NCBI RefSeq assembly: GCF_900112485.1
Contig: NZ_FOMG01000018.1
Location: 23,115 to 87,114, forward strand
DNA from: Clostridium uliginosum
Lineage (GTDB): Bacteria; Bacillota; Clostridia; Clostridiales; Clostridiaceae
Length of the DNA: 64,000 nucleotides
Reading direction: 5' to 3'
Both the position numbers and the translations under genes were made by a program. Below the pieces are notes generated by a model that was not told the DNA's origin, ran no database searches, and saw only the letters and a list, made by a program, of their open reading frames with translations. This document shows, piece after piece, positions 46,294-54,754 of the stretch; position 1 is the stretch's first letter, and each line of letters begins with the position of its first letter.

Positions 46294-46775
46294 TGAAAAT
46301 TGTTTTAGCAAGAATTGATGACAGATTAATACACGGACAAGTAGCTACTATATGGTCTAAGGAAACACAATGCCAAAGGATAATCGTTTGTAATGATGAT
46401 GTTGCAAATGATGAACTAAGAAAAACTTTATTAGTTCAAGTGGCACCTCCAGGAATTACAGCTCATGTTTTAGGTATTGATAAAGCTGTAAGAGTTGTTA
46501 ATAATCCAAAGTATGAAAACGATAAAGTACTATTCCTTTTCACTAATCCTACAGATGTTCTTAGATTAATTGAAGCTGGTGTAAATATCACAAGCGTAAA
46601 CATCGGTGGAATGTCATTTAAAGAAGGTAAAAAACAAGTTACTGGAGCTATTTCAGTAAATAATGAAGATGTTAAAGCATTTAAGGCTTTAAATGAAAAA
46701 GGAATCGAACTAGAAATAAGAAAAGTAGCTTCAGATTCAAAATCAAATATTATGCCTTTAATTGAAAAAATGTAA
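46293..46775 (+). CDS. PTS EIIB, mannose/fructose/sorbose family
   Basis: 160 aa. It starts KIVLARIDDRLIHGQVATIW, which holds the phosphorylated His (residue 14), and continues with IIVCNDDVANDELRKTLL and VNIGGMSFKEGKKQV. It is a separate protein here, not fused to EIIA as in E. coli ManX. It transfers phosphate to the sugar during transport by EIIC and EIID. Confidence 0.93.
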   Translation: MKIVLARIDDRLIHGQVATIWSKETQCQRIIVCNDDVANDELRKTLLVQVAPPGITAHVLGIDKAVRVVNNPKYENDKVLFLFTNPTDVLRLIEAGVNITSVNIGGMSFKEGKKQVTGAISVNNEDVKAFKALNEKGIELEIRKVASDSKSNIMPLIEKM

Positions 46776-46867
46776 TTGCTTTTATTACACAGATACACCT
46801 ATTTATTCAGAATATTTATGATTTATATAGATATTAATTATTTAATTAATAAAGGGGGATTACCATT

Positions 46868-47677
46868 ATGCAAATTAATCTTTTTCAAATTATTCTTATT
46901 TTCATAATTGCATGTATTGCTGGTATGGGTAGTGTTCTTGATGAATTCCAAACTCATAGACCTTTAATTGCATGTACATTAATCGGACTTGTTTTAGGAG
47001 ATTTAAAAACTGGAATTATTATCGGTGGTACACTTGAAATGATGGCATTGGGCTGGATGAACATAGGTGCTGCAATGGCTCCTGATGCTGCTTTAGCTAG
47101 TATCATTTCAACTATTATTGTAATTGCCGGAGGACAAGATATTGGTGCTGGTATTGCTATTGCTATTCCAATAGCTGCTGCTGGTCAAGTATTGACTATA
47201 TTTGCAAGAACTATCACTGTGTTTTTCCAACATAGAGCTGATAAGTATGCTGAAGATGGAAATTTAAATGGAATAGATAGATGTCATCTTATGGCTTTGT
47301 TTATTCAAGCACTTCGTGTTGCTATTCCAGCTTTAATAGTTGCATCATTTGTTGGTACAGATGTTGTAAAAAATCTTTTAGGTGCAATACCTCCAGTTAT
47401 AACCGGAGGACTTAATGTTGCTGGTGGATTTATCGTTGTAGTTGGTTATGCAATGGTTATCAACATGATGGAAGCTAAACACTTAATGCCGTTCTTCTTC
47501 TTAGGTGTGGTTGTTTCTGCAATTCCACAATTAAACTTAGTTGCTTTAGGTATAATAGGAACTGTGGCTGCTATAGTTTACATCCAATTAGCACCTAAGT
47601 ACAATAAAGTAAGTGTTGATTGTTCAGCAACTGCTGTATCATCATCTGATAATGATTTAGATGATGAATTAGACTAA
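46868..47677 (+). CDS. PTS EIIC, mannose/fructose/sorbose family
   Basis: 269 aa integral membrane protein with seven to eight segments. It starts INLFQIILIFIIACIAGMGS and has the family block GLVLGDLKTGIIIGGTLEMM, then GWMNIGAAMAPDAALASI. It forms the sugar channel with EIID. AAAGGGGGATTACCATT precedes the ATG. The C-terminus is an acidic cytoplasmic tail. Confidence 0.93.
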   Translation: MQINLFQIILIFIIACIAGMGSVLDEFQTHRPLIACTLIGLVLGDLKTGIIIGGTLEMMALGWMNIGAAMAPDAALASIISTIIVIAGGQDIGAGIAIAIPIAAAGQVLTIFARTITVFFQHRADKYAEDGNLNGIDRCHLMALFIQALRVAIPALIVASFVGTDVVKNLLGAIPPVITGGLNVAGGFIVVVGYAMVINMMEAKHLMPFFFLGVVVSAIPQLNLVALGIIGTVAAIVYIQLAPKYNKVSVDCSATAVSSSDNDLDDELD

Positions 47678-47694
47678 GAAAGGGAGGAATAATA

Positions 47695-48525
47695 ATGAGT
47701 AATAATATAGAAAAAAAACTTACTAAAAAAGATCGTATTAATATGTTTATTCGTTCAAACCTTCACCAAGGTTCATGGAACTTTGAAAGAATGCAAGCTT
47801 TAGGATACTGTTTTGCTATGATTCCTGCTATAAAGAGATTATATACTGGTGAAGATAGAAAGAACGCACTTAAAAGACATCTTGAATTCTTTAATACTCA
47901 ACCATTCGTTACAGCTCCAATTTTAGGAGTTACAGCAGCAATGGAAGAACAAAAAGCTAATGGTGCTGATATTGATGATGGTGTTATCAATGGTATTAAA
48001 ATAGGTTTAATGGGACCTCTAGCTGGTGTTGGTGATCCAATATTCTGGGGTACATTAAGACCAGTTGTAGCTGCTCTAGGTGCTTCAATTGCATTATCTG
48101 GTAGTCTTCTTGGACCACTATTATTCTTTATTGTATTTAATGCAGTTCGTCTTGGTATAAGATGGTTTGGTATTGAATATGGATATCAAAAAGGAACAAA
48201 TATTGTAAAAGATATAGCTGGAAATAAACTTCAAAAATTAACAGAAGGTGCTTCAATCTTAGGACTATTCATAATGGGTGCTCTTGTTTGTAGATGGACT
48301 AATATGAATGTCCCACTTGAAATTTCTAGATTTACTAATCAAGAAGGTAAAGAGACTATTACAACTATCCAAAGTGTATTAGATAGCTTATTACCTGGAA
48401 TACTTCCATTATTATTAACTTTCGGATGTATGAAATTACTTAAAAAGAAAGTTAATGCTATTTGGATAATCTTCGGATTATTTGCAGTAGGTATCCTAGG
48501 ATACAAGTTCGGAATATTAAAATAA
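47695..48525 (+). CDS. PTS EIID, mannose/fructose/sorbose family
   Basis: 276 aa. It starts with a charged N-terminus (KKLTKKDRINMFIRSN), then the EIID hallmark QGSWNFERMQALGYCFAMIP, and later GLMGPLAGVGDPIFWGTLRP. The protein ends in membrane segments. It is the last gene of the operon and is followed at once by a strong terminator. The exact sugar cannot be told; mannose, glucose, fructose or sorbose are possible. Confidence 0.93.
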   Translation: MSNNIEKKLTKKDRINMFIRSNLHQGSWNFERMQALGYCFAMIPAIKRLYTGEDRKNALKRHLEFFNTQPFVTAPILGVTAAMEEQKANGADIDDGVINGIKIGLMGPLAGVGDPIFWGTLRPVVAALGASIALSGSLLGPLLFFIVFNAVRLGIRWFGIEYGYQKGTNIVKDIAGNKLQKLTEGASILGLFIMGALVCRWTNMNVPLEISRFTNQEGKETITTIQSVLDSLLPGILPLLLTFGCMKLLKKKVNAIWIIFGLFAVGILGYKFGILK

Positions 48526-48537
48526 TATAAAACTAGT

Positions 48538-48574
48538 AAAGAGGAATCTTATGAATTAAGATTCCTCTTTACTT
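48538..48574 (+). terminator. Terminator of the mannose-family PTS operon
   Basis: AAAGAGGAATCTTA and TAAGATTCCTCTTT form a perfect 14-bp stem, 12 bp after the EIID stop, followed by ACTTAT. Confidence 0.8.
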
Positions 48575-48630
48575 ATATCCAATAATTTGAAAAATGGTTT
48601 TAAAATTATTGATGGTGATTTTATAATAAA

Positions 48631-49266
48631 TTATTTAAGAATACTATTTTTTCTACTAACAAGTATTTCTTTAAATTTATTTATATCTTGTATTGTTTCT
48701 TTTTTGTTTAATGAACTTAATCCACCCCTACCCAATCTGTCACAAAGAGCAATTAAAACTATCTCATTTACTTCTACATCCTTTAACATTCCGTTAATAT
48801 CTTTAAAACTTAAATCCTTTGTTACAAATAAACTTTGCATATGCCATCTCACTAGTGCTGTTACTTCTTTTATAAATTTTTCATCTTCATTAAAATATTC
48901 TAAGAATTCTTGGGCCATTTTTGCTCCAACTTTATCATGATCATAAGATGTTAACTTTCCTTTTCTCATTTTAGTTGTTGGTTTCTTTCCTATATCATGT
49001 AATAAAAGTGTCCACATAAATATCCTCTTATTTCTACTTTTATCACGATTTTCAGCACCTATGTCTACTACCATCATTGTATGTATAAAAACATCTCCTT
49101 CAGGATGAAACTTAAGGTTTTGTGACACATCTTTTAATTCTCCAATCATTGAAAATGGATATTTACTAAATACTCCTTTTTTTAATTGTTCTTCTAAGTA
49201 AATGGATGGTTTTTCATCATGAAGTAAATGCTTTTCTATATCTAAATATATTTCTTTATCATTCAT
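48631..49266 (-). CDS. HD-domain phosphohydrolase-like protein
   Basis: 211 aa. The HD signature is LLLHDIGKKPTTK (about 88-100), preceded by a metal His in FIHTMMVVD (about 60-68) and followed by YDHDKVGAKMAQEFL and RWHMQSLF. The arrangement resembles the HD domain of tRNA nucleotidyltransferases, but without the polymerase part. It could be a 2',3'-cyclic phosphodiesterase or nucleotide phosphohydrolase. Substrate is unknown. It stands alone, convergent with the PTS operon. Confidence 0.8.
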   Translation of the reverse strand: MNDKEIYLDIEKHLLHDEKPSIYLEEQLKKGVFSKYPFSMIGELKDVSQNLKFHPEGDVFIHTMMVVDIGAENRDKSRNKRIFMWTLLLHDIGKKPTTKMRKGKLTSYDHDKVGAKMAQEFLEYFNEDEKFIKEVTALVRWHMQSLFVTKDLSFKDINGMLKDVEVNEIVLIALCDRLGRGGLSSLNKKETIQDINKFKEILVSRKNSILK

Positions 49267-49389
49267 ATAAATTTAATACTCCTATATCTAATCTTTAATT
49301 TTACTATATGTTTTAAATCTAATATTAATTTTAACTAATGTTAATTTATAAAACATAAATATATGCAAGTTAACACTTTTTTAAACTTA

Positions 49390-49426
49390 AGGCATCTTGA
49401 AAAAAATAACTAGTCACTATACGATG
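49390..49426. repeat. GGCATAT palindromic repeat, half copy
   Basis: AGGCATCTTGAAAAAAATAA, then CTAGTCACTATACG, is a left arm only. It is the main feature of the first part of gap 49267-49589. Confidence 0.5.
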
Positions 49427-49486
49427 TATACTTTTTTATATTGCTGATTTAATATTAGTATTCCAAATATAAAAATTATTATAATA

Positions 49487-49532
49487 AAGCTCTGTTAAAC
49501 TCTTAAATTTATATTTGAGTTTAACAGAGCTT
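49487..49532 (-). terminator. Terminator of amtB-glnK
   Basis: AAGCTCTGTTAAACTC and GAGTTTAACAGAGCTT form a perfect 16-bp stem with inner A/T pairing, about 60 bp after the glnK stop, followed by TATTATAAT. Confidence 0.75.
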
Positions 49533-49589
49533 AGGCATATTAAAATTATAACTATTGCTTAGCAATATAATCTTAGTATTCTTTTTCTA

Positions 49590-49928
49590 TTATAATGCTA
49601 TTTCTCCTCTTTCTCCTGTTCTAATCCTTATACAATCGCTAATATCAGTAACGAATATCTTACCATCTCCTATTTCTCCAGTTCTCGCAATTGATGTAAT
49701 TAATTCTATAACTTCTTCTAACTTGTCATCATCTATTATCATTTTAATTTCTATTTTTGATAGAATATTTATTAATTCTTCACTCTCATCATAGTTTTCA
49801 CTCCAACCATGTTGCTTACCACATCCCATAACTTGACTAATTGTTATTCCACTAATATTTGTTTTTTTCATTGCTTCTTTAACTTCTTCTAACTTTGAGG
49901 GTCTTATAATTGCTTCAATTTTTTTCAT
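49590..49928 (-). CDS. glnK: PII nitrogen regulatory protein
   Basis: The start is ATG at 49928 (MKKIEAIIRPSKLEEV), 112 aa, better spaced from AAAGGA than the ATG two codons upstream. The core of PII is present: IIRPSKLEEVKEAM, GCGKQHGWSENY, and the C-terminal TGEIGDGKIFVTDISDCIRI RTGE region. The T-loop (about 37-55) reads YDESEELINILSKIE and lacks the YRGxEY tyrosine used for uridylylation, so control is probably by effector binding alone. It is 10 bp after amtB, and its likely partner is that transporter. Confidence 0.9.
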   Translation of the reverse strand: MKKIEAIIRPSKLEEVKEAMKKTNISGITISQVMGCGKQHGWSENYDESEELINILSKIEIKMIIDDDKLEEVIELITSIARTGEIGDGKIFVTDISDCIRIRTGERGEIAL

Positions 49929-49943
49929 ACACATTTTCCTTTC

Positions 49944-51191
49944 TTAATCAAGTCCTGTAAATGAAGGGTAGGCAGATTCATTATGTTCTGACATATCAAG
50001 CCCATCAGCTTCTTCAGCACTTGTAACCCTAATATCCATGAAGTGTTTCATGATTTTTATAATTATAAATGTACTAATTCCAGCAAATGCTATAGTTATT
50101 ACAACACTAACAATTTGTGCCCAAAAAAGATTAAATTCTCCAAAAATCAAACCGTTCCATTGTGCTGCAGGATTAATTGATTTTTGTGTGAAAATTCCTG
50201 TTGCTATTGCACCCCAAATTCCACCTACTCCATGACATCCAAAAGCGTCAAGTGCATCATCATATCCAAATTTAGGTTTTATTACTGATACAAAATAGAA
50301 ACATATTGGACTTACAATTGCTCCTATTATAATAGATGCCCAAATTGGTACGAATCCTGCTCCTGGTGTAATTGCAACTAATCCAACTATTGCTCCAGTT
50401 ATTGCTCCAAGCATTGTAGGTTTACCTTCTTTAATTTTTTCAATTAACATCCATGAAAGCATTGCTGTTGCTGCTGAAGTGTTAGTAGTTAAAAAAGAAT
50501 GTACTGCAAGTGCACCAGAACCTAAAGCGCTTCCTGCATTAAATCCAAACCACCCAAACCAAAGTAATGTAGCTCCAAGAAATACGAAAGGGATGTTGTG
50601 TGGAGTATATGACATCTTTCCATATCCACGTCTACGTCCTAACATTATGCATGCTACAAGTGCTGAAATACCTGAACTTATATGCACTACATTTCCACCT
50701 GCAAAATCAACAGCACCTAAGGCTTTTATTAATCCTCCATCTCCCCATACCATATGTGCTAATGGGTAATAAACAAAAATTGACCATATTGTAATAAATA
50801 TAAATAATGCAGAAAATTTCATTCTATCTACCAATGCTCCTGTTATTAATGCTGGTGTAATTATTGCGAACATCATTTGAAATGCTGCAAAAAGTGCATG
50901 AGGTATAGTTGTAGCATAAACTGCATTAGGTTCTGCTCCTACACCCATAAATCCAACATAATTTAATCCACCAATTATTCCATATGTATCTTTCCCAAAA
51001 GATAATGAATATCCTATTAATACCCATAATACAGATGCTAATCCACAAACAAAAAATGAAGACATAATAGTATTTAATATATTTTTTCTACGAACCATTC
51101 CCCCATAAAAAAAAGCTAGTCCAGGAGTCATTAAAAATACAAATGCTGTACATATAAGCATAAATGAGCTATCTCCTAAATTAATATCCAT
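49944..51191 (-). CDS. amtB: Ammonium transporter
   Basis: 415 aa with eleven membrane segments. It starts DINLGDSSFMLICTAFVFLM, TPGLAFFYGGMVRRKN. The pore His pair lies in GGNVVHISSG and DAFGCHGVGGIWG. It moves ammonium/ammonia inward and is gated by the PII protein encoded next. AAAGGGGGATTATAA precedes the ATG. Transcription starts from a strong promoter at 51272-51300 and meets a leader terminator first, so expression is probably controlled by antitermination. Confidence 0.95.
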   Translation of the reverse strand: MDINLGDSSFMLICTAFVFLMTPGLAFFYGGMVRRKNILNTIMSSFFVCGLASVLWVLIGYSLSFGKDTYGIIGGLNYVGFMGVGAEPNAVYATTIPHALFAAFQMMFAIITPALITGALVDRMKFSALFIFITIWSIFVYYPLAHMVWGDGGLIKALGAVDFAGGNVVHISSGISALVACIMLGRRRGYGKMSYTPHNIPFVFLGATLLWFGWFGFNAGSALGSGALAVHSFLTTNTSAATAMLSWMLIEKIKEGKPTMLGAITGAIVGLVAITPGAGFVPIWASIIIGAIVSPICFYFVSVIKPKFGYDDALDAFGCHGVGGIWGAIATGIFTQKSINPAAQWNGLIFGEFNLFWAQIVSVVITIAFAGISTFIIIKIMKHFMDIRVTSAEEADGLDMSEHNESAYPSFTGLD

Positions 51192-51220
51192 TTATAATCC
51201 CCCTTTTTATTAAAAAATAA

Positions 51221-51254
51221 AAAGGCATTCAAAGCATATGCTTTGAACGCCTTT
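51221..51254 (-). promoter_or_regulatory. Leader terminator (attenuator) of amtB-glnK
   Basis: On the minus strand AAAGGCGTTCAAAGCAT pairs with ATGCTTTGAATGCCTTT (one G-T), followed by TTTATTTTTT. It lies between the promoter (51272-51300) and the amtB ATG (51191). It may also stop read-through from the upstream kinase gene. Confidence 0.7.
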
Positions 51255-51271
51255 GTTCTTTATATTAATAT

Positions 51272-51300
51272 ATGTTATTCTATTTAATATATATTGTCAA
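51272..51300 (-). promoter_or_regulatory. Promoter of amtB-glnK
   Basis: On the minus strand TTGACA (51300-51295), exactly 17 bases, then TAACAT (51277-51272). The transcript would start near 51265, about 10 bases before the leader hairpin. Confidence 0.75.
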
Positions 51301-51333
51301 CAATATATCATCTAGAAAATATTACTTTTTTTA

Positions 51334-52290
51334 TTATATTCGAAATACTTCTATAGTTTCCAATATAATTTCTTTAATCTCTCTATATTTATTAGGCATT
51401 TCTTCTTCTGCACTAATTAATTGAATTAAATTAACTAAATCTCTAAGTTTAGCTATCTTATACCATTCCTTAATAAGCTTATTTTTAGAATATTTATTAT
51501 ATTCCTCTTCAAATATATTCATTAAATCTTTGTTAAAATACCTTTTATATCTAAAAAATTGACCTACATCTGCTAGAGAATGCCCTGCCATTGCAAATTC
51601 CCAATCTATAATTCCAACTAACCTCTTATCTTTGATTAATATATTAGTCCCTTGAAAATCTCCGTGAACCAATGAAACATCTTTATCTAAATCTATTAAT
51701 ATATCTTTATTTTTTTCTACTATACTATTAATTTCTCTAATAGTATTTTCCCCTAATCTTCGTTTAAAATTTTCTCCCATAAACATCTCATACCAAGTAT
51801 AAAGAGGTGGCAATATTTTATCAACTTTTAAATTTTTATCTAATTCTCCTAATTCATCAAACTTAAATTTATGTATCATAGCTAAAGATTTAGCTACATC
51901 CTTAACCAATTGTTTTTCAACAATATACCCAGATTTTATAGCCTGTCCTAAGGTTTCTCCATCTATATACTCATAAATTCCAAATGTTCTATTCGAAATA
52001 ATGCTGCTCTTTGAAATATTATATACCTTTTGCACTGGTATATCTTTTTTAAGTAAATTTAATAAATTATTTTCTTTTTCATAAACATCATATATGTCAG
52101 GAAAAATCTTTAATATATATTTACTTATTTTCTTATCAATTTCTATAATGTAGTTACTTGTCCTACATCCCTCTTGTATCGCTGTTATACTTTTAATACT
52201 CTCACAATTTAATACTTTTCTAATAAGTTTATTTGCTGTATCCACATCTATATGTAAAAATGGTAATGAGCGTTCCCAATTATATTCCAT
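51334..52290 (-). CDS. Aminoglycoside phosphotransferase-fold small-molecule kinase
   Basis: 318 aa of the APH/choline kinase superfamily. The N-lobe has SNYIIEIDKKISKYILKIFP. The catalytic loop is LVHGDFQGTNILI (about 205-217), and the metal motif is GIIDWEFAMAGHSLADVGQF (about 222-241). Some relatives phosphorylate choline, homoserine, methylthioribose or antibiotics, and no motif here decides. It is alone, with MITE copy E upstream and the amtB unit downstream. Confidence 0.82.
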   Translation of the reverse strand: MEYNWERSLPFLHIDVDTANKLIRKVLNCESIKSITAIQEGCRTSNYIIEIDKKISKYILKIFPDIYDVYEKENNLLNLLKKDIPVQKVYNISKSSIISNRTFGIYEYIDGETLGQAIKSGYIVEKQLVKDVAKSLAMIHKFKFDELGELDKNLKVDKILPPLYTWYEMFMGENFKRRLGENTIREINSIVEKNKDILIDLDKDVSLVHGDFQGTNILIKDKRLVGIIDWEFAMAGHSLADVGQFFRYKRYFNKDLMNIFEEEYNKYSKNKLIKEWYKIAKLRDLVNLIQLISAEEEMPNKYREIKEIILETIEVFRI

Positions 52291-52479
52291 TAATTTTCCT
52301 CCAACTCAGTCATAAAAAATCCTTAAACTAACATTAGCCTAATCTTTTTATTAAACATCGTCAACATATTTCTTCTATCTATAAATCATTATATTTATAT
52401 TTCTATTGCTAAAAATACTTATAAAAGTCTATTTCATTTTTCATAAGAAATCAAACTTATATAATTTTTTTACTTAATA

Positions 52480-52771
52480 GGCTTTGTTTTAAAACCGTGT
52501 TGATATTGTTATATAAAGCTCATGGACGGTGAAATTTACTTTAAGAACTCTAAAATGAATATTAGTCCTATTAATGCATGCTCCCAATCACAGATTGTGA
52601 CAAGCAATTAATAGGATTAATATTCAAGGAAACTCGACTCACATTCGCTCGCTGAGTAAGTTTGAGATACCAAATATAAAATTTGGACTCTCACTTAAGA
52701 GTTCTACAAAGCAAATTTCAATTCCAGTTCGCTATTATATAACAATATCAACACTCTTCTAAAACATAGCA
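52480..52771. mobile_element. MITE-like element, copy E (292 bp, with 68-bp module)
   Basis: The left end is GGCTTTGTTTTAAAACCGTG then TTGATATTGTTATA; the inverted right end is TGCTATGTTTTAGAAGAGTG. Flanks ACTTAATA and ATTTAATA match at 7 of 8. The interior equals copy C except for an exact 68-bp insertion at 52627-52694, the same two-hairpin module as copy A, here inverted with respect to the plus strand. It lies in gap 52291-52881. Confidence 0.85.
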
Positions 52772-52792
52772 ATTTAATAATAAAAATAACAA

Positions 52793-52837
52793 AAAGAGAG
52801 TGTAATAAAAAGTCATCTCTTTTATTACGCTCTCTTT
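52793..52837 (-). terminator. Terminator of the DUF1540 gene
   Basis: AAAGAGAGTGTAATAAAA and TTTTATTACGCTCTCTTT form an 18-bp stem (one G-T), with T-rich sequence on the minus strand. It lies 45 bp after the small gene. Confidence 0.7.
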
Positions 52838-52881
52838 AGTTTCACAATTTTGTTAGAAATACTTTCTAACATGTAACAATT

Positions 52882-53040
52882 TTAACTTAATACAAATGAT
52901 TCACAATCTGTACATTCTATCTTCTTAGGATTTGCTTCATGAGTTCCTACTTGAATTTCTTGTAGTGTACAATAATCTTCTCCACTACTGTGATGCTTAC
53001 AAGGCTTGATTGAACATTTTATACTTGGATTTTTTGGCAT
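52882..53040 (-). CDS. DUF1540 small Cys-rich protein
   Basis: 52 aa: PKNPSIKCSIKPCKHHS, then EDYCTLQEIQVGTHEANPKK and IECTDCESFVLS. The Cys pattern C-x4-C, C, C-x2-C and the VGTHE core are those of DUF1540. An AAAGGAGTGATTTAT site precedes the ATG. The family is common in clostridia as a small probable zinc-binding protein. Its function is unknown. The 390-bp stretch upstream to 53430 is AT-rich, with nothing recognised. Confidence 0.82.
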   Translation of the reverse strand: MPKNPSIKCSIKPCKHHSSGEDYCTLQEIQVGTHEANPKKIECTDCESFVLS

Positions 53041-53439
53041 ATAAATCACTCCTTTAATTATGTTTCAAAAGTATTATGTGTTTAATTTATTATTTTATAC
53101 TTTTTTATCTTATGCTAAATTTAATCTTATTATAAATCTAATTTTTTCTGAATAATTAACTATACTCGTTTTATTAAACCTAAAATCATTCTAATTTTTT
53201 TAACTTATTTAATCATATTTTGTATTATTATCCTAATTATAAAATATATCTTATGGTTATCTATTAAAAATTTATGTATAAAAAGTAAATATCCTTCATA
53301 TATTTAAATCTCTATTAAGTAAGAATTAAACTATACTCATAAAAAAATAATATTATTCTCTTAAATCTACACATATAAAATATAACTTCATATAATAATT
53401 ACTGTTAGTACTATTTTTATGAATTAAGGAGTGATATTC

Positions 53440-54528
53440 TTGTATGGGAAAATTTTAAATTATTATGCATGTGCAAACACATCTAAAGGATTTTATAATC
53501 TATTTCCATCTAATCTTGAAGGATTAGATAATATATATATCCTTAAAGGAGGTCCTGGTACAGGTAAATCTACACTTATAAGATCAATAGGAAATGATTG
53601 GACAAAAAAAGGTTATGATATAGAATTTATTCATTGTTCTTCTGATAATAACTCCCTTGATGGTGTTATTATCCCTAAAATTAAAGCAGCAATTGTTGAT
53701 GGAACGTCTCCACATGTAATTGAACCAACAGCTCCAGGTGCAATTGAAGAATATGTAAATTTGGGAATTGCATGGGATAGCAATAAATTAAAATCACATA
53801 CTGAAGAAATTATTAATATTAAGAAACATATAGCTACTTGTTACCAAAATGCGTATAGATTATTTGCAAAAGCCCTTATTATACATGATGATTGGGAAAA
53901 AATTTATATCGCAAATATGGATTTTAAAAAAGCTGATGATTTTGCCTTAAATACAATTAATAAATTAATTGGTGATTCAATATTTAATAAAAAATCTATT
54001 ATTAAGCATCGTTTTTTAGGAGCTTCTACTCCTAAAGGTCCTGTTAATTTTGTTGAAAATTTAACTTCTAATATTTCTAAAAGGTATTTTATTAAAGGAA
54101 GACCTGGTTCAGGAAAATCTACATTATTAAAAAAGTTAGTAAAAGAATGTAAACTTAGAGGGATAGATACTGAGGTATATCATTGTGGATTTGATCCTGA
54201 TAGTCTCGATATGGTAATTATGAGAGAGTTAAATTTATGTATATTTGATTCTACTGCTCCACATGAATATTTTCCTTCTAGAAAAGATGATGAAATATTA
54301 GATATGTATAGTGAATTAATAAATGAAAATACTGATGAGAAATATAGTGAGACATTAACTCATATAGCTACTAACTATAAAGAAACAAATTCTAAAGCTA
54401 CATCTTATCTTGCAAAAGCTAAGTCATATCATGATAATTTAGAAACAATTTACATTGATGCAATGGATTTTAGTAAAATTGATTCTATAAAAACTGATTT
54501 AATCAAATCGTTAACAGATTTAGAATAA
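53440..54528 (+). CDS. Tandem P-loop ATPase (PRK06851-like)
   Basis: The start is taken as TTG at 53440, 8 bases after AAGGAG; the GTG at 53431 overlaps that site. This gives 362 aa. Two similar halves each carry a P-loop, GGPGTGKST (about 37-45) and GRPGSGKST (about 219-227). Each is followed by a matching strand and tail (EFIHCSSDNNSLDGVI and EVYHCGFDPDSLDMVI; both halves later have TAPH/TSPH and AMDF/NMDF). The duplication within one chain is the family hallmark. Function is not known. It is monocistronic. Confidence 0.82.
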   Translation: MYGKILNYYACANTSKGFYNLFPSNLEGLDNIYILKGGPGTGKSTLIRSIGNDWTKKGYDIEFIHCSSDNNSLDGVIIPKIKAAIVDGTSPHVIEPTAPGAIEEYVNLGIAWDSNKLKSHTEEIINIKKHIATCYQNAYRLFAKALIIHDDWEKIYIANMDFKKADDFALNTINKLIGDSIFNKKSIIKHRFLGASTPKGPVNFVENLTSNISKRYFIKGRPGSGKSTLLKKLVKECKLRGIDTEVYHCGFDPDSLDMVIMRELNLCIFDSTAPHEYFPSRKDDEILDMYSELINENTDEKYSETLTHIATNYKETNSKATSYLAKAKSYHDNLETIYIDAMDFSKIDSIKTDLIKSLTDLE

Positions 54529-54612
54529 TATCATAATAAAAAAGATAGTAGAAATTTTTGTTCATAGGTTAATTATTGAATAAATAATATTTACTATTAG
54601 AAATTAAAAATA

Positions 54613-54669
54613 AAAAGCAGCTAAAAAACATTATTCTTAATACTATAATAGTGTTTTTTAGCTGTTTTA
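54613..54669. terminator. Hairpin between the tandem ATPase and SulP genes
   Basis: AAAAAGCAGCTAAAAAACA pairs with TGTTTTTTAGCTGTTTTA (small mismatches), with a further inner TATTATAGT/ACTATAATA-like match. It could end both convergent genes. Confidence 0.6.
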
Positions 54670-54671
54670 TA

Positions 54672-54730
54672 TTAGGCATATTCAAAAAATAACAAGTAAA
54701 TCAGCTAGTTTATTTTGCGTCATATGCCTT
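54672..54730. repeat. GGCATAT palindromic repeat, complete short copy
   Basis: TTAGGCATATTCAAAAAATA, then ACAAGTAAATCAGCTAG and a closing CATATGCCTTA. It lies just after the SulP gene stop and is flanked by TA. Confidence 0.7.
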
Positions 54731-54754
54731 ATCTATATTTAAATTTTCAAATTA

